From contig CAJNDS010002590.1 in assembly GCA_905221605.1 (NCBI GenBank), forward strand, positions 869,918-933,917: a DNA stretch of 64,000 bases. The letters run 5' to 3'. The translations under genes and the position numbers were made by a program. The notes below the pieces were generated by a model. It had not been told where the DNA came from. It was given only the letters and a program-made list of their open reading frames with translations, and ran no database searches. Numbering within the stretch: position 1 is the stretch's first letter; each line of letters starts with the position of its first letter. Shown piece after piece: positions 1 through 8,805 of the stretch. The DNA is from Symbiodinium natans. Taxonomy: Eukaryota > Sar > Dinophyceae > Suessiales > Symbiodiniaceae.

Positions 1-116
1 AATGCCATAACGAGCTTCGCGACACCTTAGGATTAGTGTTTAAATCTTCTAATATTTTAATTAATATTAGAACATTTGAACGAGCAATGGGCAATAGGGC
101 GCAAACTCCAAACTAA
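1..116 (+). CDS. C-terminal end of an unidentified viral protein (cut by window edge)
   Basis: An open frame enters from the left edge (first full codon at 3) and runs 37 codons to a TAA at 114-116. It ends in the basic stretch FERAMGNRAQTPN. I do not recognise the family. It is probably the tail of a larger gene of the element lying to the left, where the missing replication gene would be expected. The next genes (245 onward) run on the other strand, so this gene and the one at 245-442 converge on the gap 117-244. Confidence 0.45.
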   Translation, partial: CHNELRDTLGLVFKSSNILINIRTFERAMGNRAQTPN

Positions 117-244
117 TTAACCATTACCACACTCTTTTGATATGCTTATGGTATGGTGAAACACGCGGGGAATGAACAAATGATGTCTGGGTCTTCAAAA
201 GACTTTACACTGTCAAACATATAAACAACCATATCTTTAAACAA
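117..244. other. Intergenic gap between converging genes
   Basis: AT-rich non-coding DNA between the end of the left-edge gene and the minus-strand gene at 245-442. It contains the imperfect inverted pair ACCATTACCAC / ATGGTATGGTG, which could fold as a shared transcript end. No promoter-like module is evident. Confidence 0.4.
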
Positions 245-442
245 TTATTTTAAAATCTCCTGTAATTGATAAAATTCAAGCAACAATTTGAATCGTTTCT
301 TATATTGACTTAAATGCTGATAATCCTCCAGTTCATCTATTATAGCACTTAGCCTAGCGTTATACATTCTTATCTTTCTTCTTTCAATTAACCAAGCGCT
401 CGTGGTTTCTTTCTTCTCTTTCTTCAAACACAAACAATCCAT
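245..442 (-). CDS. Small hypothetical coiled-coil protein (65 aa)
   Basis: Intact 65-codon frame ending in TAA. The N-terminus is Cys/Lys-rich (MDCLCLKKEKKE). The remainder is charged and helical with regularly spaced Leu/Ile/Tyr, suggesting a short coiled coil. The ATG is preceded on its own strand by an AT-rich TATATATGTAATAATAAT leader like those of other genes in the element. It lies head to tail with the gene at 461-856, 18 nt away. Family unknown. Confidence 0.5.
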   Translation of the reverse strand: MDCLCLKKEKKETTSAWLIERRKIRMYNARLSAIIDELEDYQHLSQYKKRFKLLLEFYQLQEILK

Positions 443-460
443 ATTATTATTACATATATA

Positions 461-856
461 TTAATCCAGTAAATTAAGGCTATGAAATTTCAATTTTTCA
501 ACATCTTTCTTAACATCTTCTACATCTTCTTCAAGTTTATCAAGGCGTTCCTCGCATTCTTCAGGGGTAATTTTACGATGCTTATCCCAACCCGTGCTAC
601 AAAGCTCAACGCCTCCAAACTGTGGTGATTTGTCTGGTTTAAATATCCCATCATCGGGAGATACATTTCTACCCTTTCCAATTTTAAAACTGCTTCTATC
701 TTCTACAACATTAACAATAACTTTATTATCTTCTGTTGTTGTTTTTGTTTCCTTATGATATGTATTTCTTTTACATCTACAAAATAAACAATTTATACCA
801 TCTTTATTAACACTTAAACCTCCTTCTTTTTGTTCATCATTTTCTTTATCACTCAT
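461..856 (-). CDS. Hypothetical protein with C-terminal coiled coil (131 aa)
   Basis: Intact 131-codon frame, ATG to TAA. The N-terminal half is hydrophilic with a CLFCRCKR cluster near residues 24-30 that could bind metal. Residues about 95-125 form an acidic/basic heptad region (ECEERLDKLEEDVEDVKKD), a likely coiled coil. A TCTA tetranucleotide lies 10 nt upstream of the ATG (867-870 read on the minus strand), the spacing seen at the capsid-module genes. No homology recognised; probably a structural or packaging accessory. Confidence 0.55.
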   Translation of the reverse strand: MSDKENDEQKEGGLSVNKDGINCLFCRCKRNTYHKETKTTTEDNKVIVNVVEDRSSFKIGKGRNVSPDDGIFKPDKSPQFGGVELCSTGWDKHRKITPEECEERLDKLEEDVEDVKKDVEKLKFHSLNLLD

Positions 857-861
857 TTATA

Positions 862-1023
862 TTATTTAGATTTCTTACTATTTTTCAAACAAATAATAAC
901 TGACTTTACAAACTCTAATGACAAATAGCAACATCGTTTAATTTTATTATCGGTTATTACCTGTTGTTCTATTACTTCTAAACCGTTTATAGTTTCAATA
1001 TAAGTATCATACTTTGTATCCAT
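862..1023 (-). CDS. Small hypothetical protein (53 aa)
   Basis: A 53-codon frame runs from ATG at 1021-1023 to TAA at 862-864, starting MDTKYDTYIETINGLEVIEQ and ending in a Lys-rich tail (KNSKKSK). It fits exactly between the ATG of the 461-856 gene (5-nt gap) and the divergent ATPase start at 1060. Its ATG follows TTTAAATATATA, an AT-rich leader typical of the element. Placement and composition support a real small gene; function unknown. Confidence 0.5.
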   Translation of the reverse strand: MDTKYDTYIETINGLEVIEQQVITDNKIKRCCYLSLEFVKSVIICLKNSKKSK

Positions 1024-1059
1024 TATATATTTAAATCATATAATTTCTAATTATTAATA
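1024..1059. promoter_or_regulatory. Compact divergent promoter region between the 53-aa gene and the ATPase
   Basis: Only 36 nt separate two divergent start codons. On the plus side TCTA (1046-1049) lies 10 nt before the ATPase ATG inside an all-AT context. On the minus side the ATG is preceded directly by TATATA. Promoter function is inferred from position and from recurrence of the TCTA spacing elsewhere in the element. Confidence 0.5.
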
Positions 1060-1824
1060 ATGAGTGAAACAATACCAAAAGTGGAACCGATAGACATACC
1101 CGAGTATAAATATAAAAACAGCAAATACGAAATGATGCCTAACTTACCCGCTAGGATGCTATGCGTCGCTTCTTCTACTGGAGGAAAGACGGTGCTCATT
1201 CAAAATCTAATATTGAAAATCTACCGCGGTTCATTTGAAAGGATATACATATTCTCACCTAGTGTTCATGTTGATGACACTTGGACGGCAGTTAAGAAAT
1301 ATATCAGCGATGTAATGAAGGTGGATACTGAGAAGGAACAGGTATATTATGAAGACTATGACCCAATAGCATTAAAGAAGATAGTAGACACTCAGCATAA
1401 AGTCATTGATTTTCAGAAGAAAAACAAACAAAAGGATTTATTTAGCATACTTATAATTATTGACGATTTCGCAGACGACCCCAAATTCGTTAGATACTCT
1501 AGTTGATTACATGGGTTATTCACGCGCGGGCGGCATGACGCTATCTCCTGTATTTTATCAACACAAAAGTATAATGTCTTAGCGCCCATCATTAGGTTAA
1601 ACACTTCAGCTTTATTCATTTTCAGACTAAAGAATATGAATGAGGTAAATAGTTTTCTAGATGAAAACAGTGCGCTAGTGGATAAAGCAACCCTTTATAA
1701 CATGTATCAACAGGCAGTAAATGATGAACCTTACAGTTTCTTCTACATAAACACAAATGCTAAAGATGTTAATAAGATTTTTTTCATTCGTTTTGAAAAA
1801 CGCTTTGAAGTTTCCGATGATTAA
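1060..1824 (+). pseudogene. Genome-packaging ATPase (FtsK/HerA, A32-like) with one in-frame TGA
   Basis: This ATPase would drive the viral genome into the capsid. The frame would be 254 codons, a normal length for polinton-like virus and virophage ATPases. Walker A is ASSTGGKT at residues 37-44 (Lys43, Thr44); it lacks the usual leading Gly. Walker B is ILIIIDD at residues 130-136. The segments FERIYIFSPSVHVDDTW and a downstream TRGRHD / LSTQKYNVLAP region are typical of this family. Codon 149 is TGA (1504-1506). The same frame resumes at once (TTA CAT GGG...) and runs to TAA at 1824 with conserved residues, so a single base change rather than a frameshift breaks it. The residue at this place is usually hydrophobic, and TTA to TGA is one substitution. 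The alternative is programmed readthrough, but no other viral gene here needs TGA to be sense. Family call sure; inactivation likely. Confidence 0.85.
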
Positions 1825-1848
1825 TAATATAACAAAAATATTATTAAT
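1820..1848. terminator. AT hairpin between converging ATPase and coiled-coil genes
   Basis: Perfect 11-bp inverted repeat, ATTAATAATAT (1820-1830) and ATATTATTAAT (1838-1848), with a 7-nt loop. It overlaps the ATPase stop codon (1822-1824) and precedes the end of the convergent gene at 1854. It is placed to end transcripts from both sides. Function is inferred from position and from similar hairpins after other genes. Confidence 0.55.
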
Positions 1849-1853
1849 TATCA

Positions 1854-2063
1854 TTAAAATAAACTAAATGAGCATAAGTTACAAGGCATACACTTACCAT
1901 TATTACTACATTTGTTTTTGTTCTTAAGTTCCTCCACTTCTTTTTCCAATGCTTCCGTCTTTTCTATGATGTTTTGAATGGAGTTGAAGGTGATTAATTC
2001 ATTCTTTACCCTTTGTAACTGCTCGTCTAGTTTTTGGTTAATTTGCTCGTCTAACGATGGCAT
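1854..2063 (-). CDS. Small coiled-coil protein with Cys-rich tail (69 aa)
   Basis: Intact 69-codon frame. Residues about 5-50 are a strong coiled coil (LDEQINQKLDEQLQRV ... EALEKEVEELKNKNK). The tail carries four cysteines (CSNNGKCMPCNLC) and could bind zinc or form disulfides. The ATG is preceded by ATTAATATATA. It follows the fibre gene's end by 22 nt on the other side. Similar small coiled-coil proteins occur beside fibre genes in dsDNA viruses, but I recognise no specific family. Confidence 0.5.
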   Translation of the reverse strand: MPSLDEQINQKLDEQLQRVKNELITFNSIQNIIEKTEALEKEVEELKNKNKCSNNGKCMPCNLCSFSLF

Positions 2064-2085
2064 TATATATTAATATACATAATTA

Positions 2086-4407
2086 TTAATCATCATCATC
2101 TTTAATTTTCTTTTTCAACTTTGTTATTTCACCTTTCAAAGAAGTTATTTCTTTTTGTAACTCTTGAACACAACCCCAAAGAACAACAGTCATCTTATTG
2201 TATGCTAATAATTTTATACCTTCATCATTATAATATATTATGTTATCCCATTCTTTCGGCATCTTAGCATCTTTAATATCGTCTGCTATAAAACCAATAT
2301 TACTTTTCTTGTCTTCGTCTTTAATAAAATTATATGTTTTAGGTTTAATATATTTAACTGTTTTGTAACATTCTTTCGTATTTACCTCTTTGACGTTCTC
2401 TTTCAGTTTAGCGTCTGATGTTTCTGTCAAAGCAACACATGTTACATTTCCTCCAATATCAGCGTTATTCGTTGTAGTAAAGAAACCATAAACATCTACG
2501 CCTGTATTTGTTGCGTCTAATCTTGATAAATTATTATTGCTTAATCTAATAAATCCGTCAGTATCTGGGTTATTTATTAATACTCGTTGCGACCCTGATA
2601 CATCAGTGTGAGTTATTTCCAGATTGCCTAATAAATTTATTTTTCCATCCGTTAATTGAATTTCTGGCGTGCTACTTTCTAAACCTATTGTTAAGTTCAT
2701 TTCTCCTAATGTATCACCATTTCTAATATATAACTTATATTGAGTATCCAATACTTCTTTTAATTCGCTACTATTTTGAAACATAAAACGCCCCCAACTA
2801 ATGACATCTGCTTCACCAACGATATTACCAATACTATTAAAAGTGAGGTTATTCGTAACGGCTCTATTTAATGTAATTCCGTTAGTGTCGTTTAATTGTA
2901 AAGCAATAGTGCCAGTAGTCGGGTCGGTTGTTCTATTTGATTGTAATGAAATATTTATTTCTTCTGTTGATATTACATTTAATGAATTATTAGCGTCGGC
3001 TCTTTGAAATATTCTACCCGAATTATTTACATAAATATCACCGTTGAATGTTGATGTGCTTTGAAACGATGCTGTGCTTCCAAAATTAGCATTGCCTCCC
3101 CCTATATTTAATTTATTTGCTCCTTGGATTGCTCCAATTCCTAAACTTAAGCAATAAACACCATTTCCGTTTGCTGTATTTAATAAAAGTAATGAAGAAC
3201 TGTCATTATTTGTATTATAAGCATTAATACCAAAAGAAATAAATTTTAAGTATCCTTGAGCATTCTTAACGCACATTACATTAGAGGCATCCGTGGTATC
3301 TTTATAAAATGTAATTCCTGAGTTATTAGAAATATTTAAGGTGTCGTTTTCATAATTTATAGTGTCCTTAAAATAAGTTGGGTTAAATAATGTTGTTCCT
3401 CCTGTTGTATTATTACATTCAATAAATGTATTAGTGTCTGCGTCTGTTGGTGCTCCTAACATTAATCTCATTGCCTCTTGGTCTGTTCTAAAATCCATTG
3501 ATATATTTGATTTAGTAGCGTTATTATATCTTTCTATACTTGTATTAGCGTCTGTTAATTCAATATTTCCACCGATATTAACATTATTTGTTAAATTAAT
3601 GCCGTCTGCTGTTAAATTAGATACTGATAAATCATTAGTAATATTAACATTTCCGGACGGGTTTAATTCTAAATCTACAACACTATCATCAGATGTAGCG
3701 TTTGATACAATTTTATTTCCTTGTAAAGTTATATAATTAGTAGCATTTTTAAACACACTTACTACTTTATCCCCTCCTCCCGTTTGATTGCTAAATAATA
3801 GTCCAGTAGTTGGTGAGATATTTATTGTTTCATTATTCAATGTTAAGCCCGTATGAATAATAGTTGGAGCGCTACAATCAATAACTGGGTTTGTTTTAAA
3901 CCTATCAGTAAAATCACTCAATGGAACTCTTAAAGCTAATAAATTATCAATTTCTGTATCCGTATAACCGCCACCACCCGCACCTGCTATTAATGTATCC
4001 ACCTCGCCTTTATTATAGTAATTAACCCCTAATTGGGCATTGGTCTGGTAATTAGTTGATAAATTTGTATCTATTTGTGTTGATGTATAATAGTTAGTAA
4101 ATGTTGTATCTACCTCCGTTTTAGTGTAAAAGTTGCTACTTAAAACTGTGTTTGTTTGGTAACTATTAGTTAAATCAGTATTAATAGCATTAATATTATT
4201 AAAATTTTGAAGCTGCTTGGTATTCAAAATATCAATAGCATCTGTGTTCGCTTGAATGCTTGATGCGTTCGCTGTGTTTATGTTTGTTAATTCTGTTTTT
4301 GTTGCGAAGTCTTGTTCAATGGTTGATGTTCCTGTTTCATAGACTTTTATAAAATCATTAGCGTAAATAGTTGTTGCCCCATCTAAACTCATTGTTTGAT
4401 TTAACAT
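2086..4407 (-). CDS. Fibre/tail-spike-like protein with C-terminal S74 intramolecular chaperone
   Basis: Intact 773-residue gene, the largest in the element. Residues about 85-145 carry repeats of the type TNYYTSTQIDTNL / VNYYNKGEVDTL, the YY-[TN]K-x-[EQ]VD repeat of trimeric fibres. The middle (150-650) is Asn/Thr/Ser/Gly-rich beta-type sequence, suited to a beta-helical shaft. From residue 662 there is a Peptidase_S74-type domain: ETSDAKLKENV (Ser664-Asp665 at the expected self-cleavage site), KPKTYNF, NIGFIADDI and a terminal coiled coil ending in an Asp tail. In characterised members this domain drives trimer assembly and then cuts itself off. TCTA lies 19 nt before the ATG inside a hairpin loop. 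Expected on the virion surface for host attachment; receptor unknown. Confidence 0.8.
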   Translation of the reverse strand: MLNQTMSLDGATTIYANDFIKVYETGTSTIEQDFATKTELTNINTANASSIQANTDAIDILNTKQLQNFNNINAINTDLTNSYQTNTVLSSNFYTKTEVDTTFTNYYTSTQIDTNLSTNYQTNAQLGVNYYNKGEVDTLIAGAGGGGYTDTEIDNLLALRVPLSDFTDRFKTNPVIDCSAPTIIHTGLTLNNETINISPTTGLLFSNQTGGGDKVVSVFKNATNYITLQGNKIVSNATSDDSVVDLELNPSGNVNITNDLSVSNLTADGINLTNNVNIGGNIELTDANTSIERYNNATKSNISMDFRTDQEAMRLMLGAPTDADTNTFIECNNTTGGTTLFNPTYFKDTINYENDTLNISNNSGITFYKDTTDASNVMCVKNAQGYLKFISFGINAYNTNNDSSSLLLLNTANGNGVYCLSLGIGAIQGANKLNIGGGNANFGSTASFQSTSTFNGDIYVNNSGRIFQRADANNSLNVISTEEINISLQSNRTTDPTTGTIALQLNDTNGITLNRAVTNNLTFNSIGNIVGEADVISWGRFMFQNSSELKEVLDTQYKLYIRNGDTLGEMNLTIGLESSTPEIQLTDGKINLLGNLEITHTDVSGSQRVLINNPDTDGFIRLSNNNLSRLDATNTGVDVYGFFTTTNNADIGGNVTCVALTETSDAKLKENVKEVNTKECYKTVKYIKPKTYNFIKDEDKKSNIGFIADDIKDAKMPKEWDNIIYYNDEGIKLLAYNKMTVVLWGCVQELQKEITSLKGEITKLKKKIKDDDD

Positions 4408-4409
4408 AG

Positions 4410-4448
4410 TTAATATTATTATTGATTAGATAATAATAATAATATTAA
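4410..4448. terminator. 14-bp perfect hairpin between GIY-YIG gene end and fibre start
   Basis: TTAATATTATTATT (4410-4423) pairs perfectly with AATAATAATATTAA (4435-4448), leaving an 11-nt loop. The distal arm overlaps the TAA of the GIY-YIG gene (4445-4447). The loop carries the TCTA (minus strand, 4427-4430) that precedes the fibre gene. It can therefore serve both as transcript end for the upstream gene and promoter-proximal element for the fibre gene. Confidence 0.55.
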
Positions 4449-5007
4449 ATATCTTCGGTCAATGATTGTTCGTATGCTTGGTGTTGTTTAGATTTTAGGT
4501 GTCTTGATTTATGACTTTGTGTAAAATGAACACCGCATGGACACTCCATTACTTTCGCTTTGTATGCCTTTGCTTTTTCTTTATTATCTTCATGCCACTT
4601 CCTACATCTATCATTAAATTTTTCTTTGTTATGTAAATGATAAAGTCTTTTGTCTTCACGAAGGTAATCTTTATTGTCTTCTCTCCATTCGTTTATGGTT
4701 CGTCCTGCTACTTGTTTGTTTAACGTTGATTTCTTTTCTCGTATAATCTCACCTTCTCTTCTGTTTAACTGTTCAATATTTTCACATGGGTATTCTTCAA
4801 CTAGTTCAATGTAGAAATTGTCTTTCCCTAATTCTAACATCTTATCATATAGAAGCCGTTGTCTTTTACAATTGCTGATACTACCTTTATGTTTTTGAAC
4901 CTTTTACTTAACGGTTGCGTCGTGCTTCCTATATAAATTTCATCGTCAATATTGTTTCTTATACAATATATTTTTCCTTTAGAGAAATCTTTACCGTTTT
5001 TTACCAT
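4445..5007 (-). pseudogene. GIY-YIG endonuclease with C-terminal zinc finger, frameshifted
   Basis: The N-terminal part (ATG at 5007) reads GKIYCI ... EIYIGSTTQPLSKRF, the GIY-YIG nuclease signature. The frame then closes. From about 4,896 the next frame continues with an open 131-codon stretch containing KDNFYIELVEEYPC, typical of the rest of this domain, then a charged linker. It ends in ECPCGVHFTQSHKSRHLKSKQH, a C2H2-like finger. The two halves join by a 1-nt shift at or near the T run 4892-4896. The homopolymer means an assembly error is possible. GIY-YIG enzymes in viruses act as homing-type or repair nucleases. It sits head to tail between the capsid and fibre genes. Confidence 0.7.
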
Positions 5008-5060
5008 AATATACTATAAAGTATCATTTCTTTATAACATCTTATGGCTTATTTTTACAC

Positions 5061-6918
5061 TTAATCATAGACTATAGACCCATCTGAGTGGATCTCTAAC
5101 ACGGTTTCTGATATAATATGACAAAATATTTCTTGAATTTTTTCTTCTTCAGCTAATGTTCTAAATGGTTTTATTTTAATATTAGATAAACCACTCATTT
5201 TTGTGTTTACCCCAGTCATATGTTGCTCACTCATTTTTTCAAAATTAATACCAATGATGAATTTATCACTTCTATACTGTTCATAGGTAATACTACATGC
5301 GTCTTGGTCTGGGTTAATATATGAAAGCATACGGTTTAAGAAATACCAATGCTCGGCTAAACTTTGTGATTCAAATTCTGGATATTTTTTGTTGTGTATT
5401 TGAACCTGCCACGAAATATTTAAATTCTTATTAGCAAAACCATACCCTTTATCTGCTCCTGTCGCATTTGCTCCTAGGTCATTAAGTCTAGCGTTAATCA
5501 TCGGATTGTAAAAGTAATTCCAACGCTTATAAACATAATTGTCGGGTAAATAGTAGCCATTTTCCATTCCTGCTGTGTTTCCTGTTCCTAAAGATGCTCC
5601 ACGCTGTTGTCTATATAAAGTGATAAACATACCATTTAATTTACTTGCTGATTTAACAACATTCATATTAATCTCGTTTCCGTCAGTGCTGAAAGTTTGA
5701 CTTAGTGTGTGATACATAGGATAAACAATTTTCAATGAACCACCTTGTAAAAGATGGGAGGTAATATTATTATTTACTTGACTGTCTAGCGTTACTACTT
5801 CTGCTCTTACAATCAGCGAGTTCAGTTCCCTATAATGTGCTTGTGTCGCCCGTTGTGAAATAATGACCGTATCTATCCCCCTTACTATCGCTGTAATCAC
5901 CTGCTGTTACAACTGGTTTAATAATTGGTGCTTCTGGGTCTGATGATAAAGTGACTTCAATTTCTAAAGGAGCATAACGAACTGGTAGATAATAATTACT
6001 CTCTAGGAAACCGCATTTAAATTTATGACCTAATCTTACATATTCACCTCCACGAATTCCTGACATAGAATGACGAGTGTATCTATTGCCAATATCACCA
6101 AAAGCGTTAAAGTCACGATAATTTTTGTTTCCAGTGGGCGCCGCTTCTACAGTGGTGCTTGTAGATGGATTAGTTGTAGTAGGGTCATAATCTATTCCTA
6201 CAAACTGTTCCAAACCATTAGCGTATTTATGTCGCCAGTCATCGTCCCAACGAGGATTAGCCGCGCTTTCAATATCATCAGAGTGTCTAGCATCGGCAGA
6301 TTTAAACGAGTTGTATAACTCACAATGTCTATTATATTGGTCAATGTCTTGAACTAACTGACCTCCTACGGAACATCTATAACGAGCGAAGAAACCGTGA
6401 AGACCAGACAGGGGTAATAAGAAATGACTTTCTACATCATTGTTCTTTAAATTAGCAAATAAACGGATACTAGACAAATCTAAATAAGTCCCGTCTTCGC
6501 CTGTAATGTAAAACCTAATATTTAAATTTCCGCTTCCGTCACTTTTATAAACGTTGCTACCGCTCGGGAAATAATTTACATGTCGGCGATCTACGGCGTA
6601 TTGAGCTGTTTTTGGTAATCCAAAGTCTAACGCTGGGCTCATAACATCACTTGCTTCTGCTACTAAATTATCCATTATTATATAAACTAGATTAGATTTT
6701 AATATTTTTTTAGATTTCTTTTTATCAGTTTCAGGTGGCAAAATCTTTTTAGTTTTAATATCATTATTTTTTATAATTATTTCTTGCTTTTCTTCTAGCA
6801 TGTCCTTAATCATATTGTAATCTTTTTTGTTAATATCCCTTTGTATTATGCTATTTAACTTATTTGCCTTCCCGTTTAGTATTAACTCTTTATATGGCTG
6901 ATACTTAGATTTGTTCAT
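5061..6918 (-). pseudogene. Major capsid protein (double jelly-roll), frameshifted; N-terminal 81-codon extension
   Basis: This is the hexon-type protein forming the icosahedral shell. The likely native start is the ATG at 6675 (MDNLVAEASDVM), followed by PKTAQYAVDRRHVNYFPSG, LPLSGLHGFFARYRCSVGGQ and DIDQYNRHCELYNSF, hallmark segments of polinton-like virus capsid proteins. The first frame ends at 5830. The second jelly-roll, with REVTL-type strand segments (RAEVVTLDS, EHWYFLNRM, FIIGINFEKM), is open in another frame from about 5,900 to TAA at 5061. The shift lies in the overlap 5830-5900, which holds a CCCCC run. Upstream, an 81-codon Lys-rich stretch from ATG 6918 is in frame with the capsid without a stop. 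It may be a separate small gene fused by loss of its stop. TCTA precedes both ATGs (12 and 10 nt). Confidence 0.85.
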
Positions 6919-6932
6919 TAATATTGTTTAGA

Positions 6933-7901
6933 TTATTTGTTCCAATTTTGTATTTGAATATTTCTTGCCACTTGAGCGCTATCATCTACTCCCTGTTCAA
7001 AACTACCCTGCGTAGTCATATTTTTAAACTTATGTGCCTCCGATGGGTTTATTGTTCCTGTTTCAACTTTGATTGCGTTCCTATCTAAAGCACTGATTAC
7101 ATCCCCTTTATTTGAAAATCTTAACGCGTGAGGGTTCTTCTGACGATTACCAAAGGAAATAAAAGGGGCATTATAAGTCGTTGTTATATACTTTTGATTG
7201 TTCCTGTTGTTTATTTCTTGAAGAACGGAACTGCCAAGGCTATGTCCCACCAAACGAGTAACGTCTGGGTTTTTCTCCAACTCTGCCATTACATCCTTGT
7301 ATTTCTCCGACATTTGAACATTATGTGTAGGTATTAAAAATATATCACTGAAAACATCATTTACTTTAGAACCAAAACCGGATTTACCACCCGTGCCTGA
7401 AATATATAATGTGTTGCCCTGTTTGAATAATCCTGTGTTTCTAGCGTAGGCAGTTTGTAATCCCTTAACGTCGTCAATGCTGTTTTTATTTTCAACATTA
7501 ACGACTTCTCTGTATTTAGGGTCGTATCTTGCGACCGATGTGTTAAAATGTTTGTTAAAATCCTCTGCTCTCGTTAATAGTCTCTTCTTTCTTAACTCTT
7601 CTCGCGTTAATTCTTGTTGTGCTTCTTCCTCTCTTTCCCTTCGTTCATGCCTTGCTCTCTCCATATCCTTACCTGCCTCTGACGCTAGATACTTTCCCGC
7701 TCCTGTGTTTAAATTATTAATTCTTCCTCGTCCTTGTAAAGCATCTTCTAGAATGTTTGTTATGCCACCTCGCCCGTCTTGAAAACCTCTTAACGCTTGT
7801 TGTTCCATCGTTGCCTCTCTCGCTATCCCACCTCCTGCTCTTGCTGTTTGTAACCCTCTTAATATTTCTGCTACTCTGACGCCTACATTAACACCCGCCA
7901 T
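6933..7901 (-). CDS. Class 3-type lipase / alpha-beta hydrolase, capsid-associated
   Basis: Intact 322-residue protein. Residues 1-75 are Gly/Ala/Arg-rich and about 78-115 form a charged coiled coil. The C-terminal half is an alpha/beta hydrolase: nucleophile elbow VGHSLGSSV (Ser221), Asp267 in SNKGDVISALD and His290 in SEAHKF give a plausible Ser-Asp-His triad in the order of lipase_3 enzymes. Lipases of this kind occur in some virophages and polinton-like viruses. A role in breaching a host membrane during entry is inference. It lies 14 nt upstream of the capsid gene's extended ATG on the same strand and diverges from the penton gene, so it is probably a virion component. No signal peptide is seen. 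Confidence 0.7.
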   Translation of the reverse strand: MAGVNVGVRVAEILRGLQTARAGGGIAREATMEQQALRGFQDGRGGITNILEDALQGRGRINNLNTGAGKYLASEAGKDMERARHERREREEEAQQELTREELRKKRLLTRAEDFNKHFNTSVARYDPKYREVVNVENKNSIDDVKGLQTAYARNTGLFKQGNTLYISGTGGKSGFGSKVNDVFSDIFLIPTHNVQMSEKYKDVMAELEKNPDVTRLVGHSLGSSVLQEINNRNNQKYITTTYNAPFISFGNRQKNPHALRFSNKGDVISALDRNAIKVETGTINPSEAHKFKNMTTQGSFEQGVDDSAQVARNIQIQNWNK

Positions 7902-7944
7902 TAATTATAACATTAATTATAAAATTTTCTAACATTAATTAATA
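7902..7944. promoter_or_regulatory. Divergent promoter region between lipase and penton genes
   Basis: Forty-three AT-only-like bases lie between divergent ATGs. The 12-nt unit CATTAATTATAA occurs twice in tandem (7899-7922). TCTA (7928-7931) is 13 nt before the penton ATG. Regulatory role is inferred from layout. Confidence 0.45.
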
Positions 7945-8805
7945 ATGCTATCAAATCGTAAATTGACTTATTCAAAGGTGTTTGTTGATAGTGGAGAAAG
8001 ACTGCCCCAAAGCAGTAGCAGTAGTGATTTTATAATTGAACTAAATGAAAACTTAGAAACCTTCCCAAATACCGTTATGTATGTAACAGATGAAGTAATA
8101 CCTCAAAGTTATTATACTACCCCTGAAGGATTTTATCAATACTTTTGCTTAATATTGTATAAAACTAGCACTGGTGAAATTGAAAGGTTTTGTAAGATTG
8201 ACGTTAAAAATCAGGTCTTCTTTGCCTCACAATTAATCGCTAATATTATAACACAACTTAATGCCTTAAATAGCGACATTCAAGCGGACTTATTTACTTC
8301 ATCTTATGACAGCGACCAAAGAAACGCAGTAATAACAATAACACTTAACACCTTTAGTTTTAAAATTCCTACTGATGAAGAACTAAAGGGCATCTTATGG
8401 CACAATACAACACCCAGTGACCCGTCTTATATAATTGATGACCCAATGAGTATTAACAAACTAATAGGCAATTATGAAATTAAAGCAATGACCAACGCAT
8501 CATGGACAAGTGGTTTATTTAACTTAAATCCTTTCAACTCGGTTTATATCATTTGTAGCGAGTTAAGCGACTACCACTATTCAGCGCCTAATAGTTTTTC
8601 AAACGCCATCATAAAGAAAATTAACATGATGTATAATGTCGGAGGCGTTACGGTTTCAAGCTCACCTCCTTTGATGAACGATTTTATAGATGTTAGTAAC
8701 AGAAGTTTTAAGCGCTTACGATTTAGAATAACCGATGCGAGGGGCAAAACAATAGACTTTCACAATACCCCAATAAGTTTTAGTCTCCTCTTTGTAAATT
8801 TATAA
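7945..8805 (+). CDS. Minor capsid (penton-like) protein
   Basis: Intact 286-residue protein. It starts with KVFVDSGERL...SSSSSDFIIELNENL and VTDEVIPQSYYT. It ends with RFRITDARGKTIDFHNTPIS followed by FSLLFV. This beginning and end are characteristic of the single jelly-roll penton proteins of polinton-like viruses, which plug the capsid five-fold vertices. The length is usual for the family. TCTA lies 13 nt upstream of the ATG. It diverges from the lipase-capsid pair. The frame shows no damage, unlike the major capsid gene. Confidence 0.75.
   Translation: MLSNRKLTYSKVFVDSGERLPQSSSSSDFIIELNENLETFPNTVMYVTDEVIPQSYYTTPEGFYQYFCLILYKTSTGEIERFCKIDVKNQVFFASQLIANIITQLNALNSDIQADLFTSSYDSDQRNAVITITLNTFSFKIPTDEELKGILWHNTTPSDPSYIIDDPMSINKLIGNYEIKAMTNASWTSGLFNLNPFNSVYIICSELSDYHYSAPNSFSNAIIKKINMMYNVGGVTVSSSPPLMNDFIDVSNRSFKRLRFRITDARGKTIDFHNTPISFSLLFVNL

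Noticed and set aside
1413-1619. Minus-strand 68-codon frame over the ATPase
   Set aside because: It is antisense to conserved ATPase codons on the plus strand.
1504-1824. ATPase split explained by a frameshift with a second gene starting at 1636
   Set aside because: Frame arithmetic shows the ATG at 1636 is in the same frame as 1060; the only break is the TGA codon.
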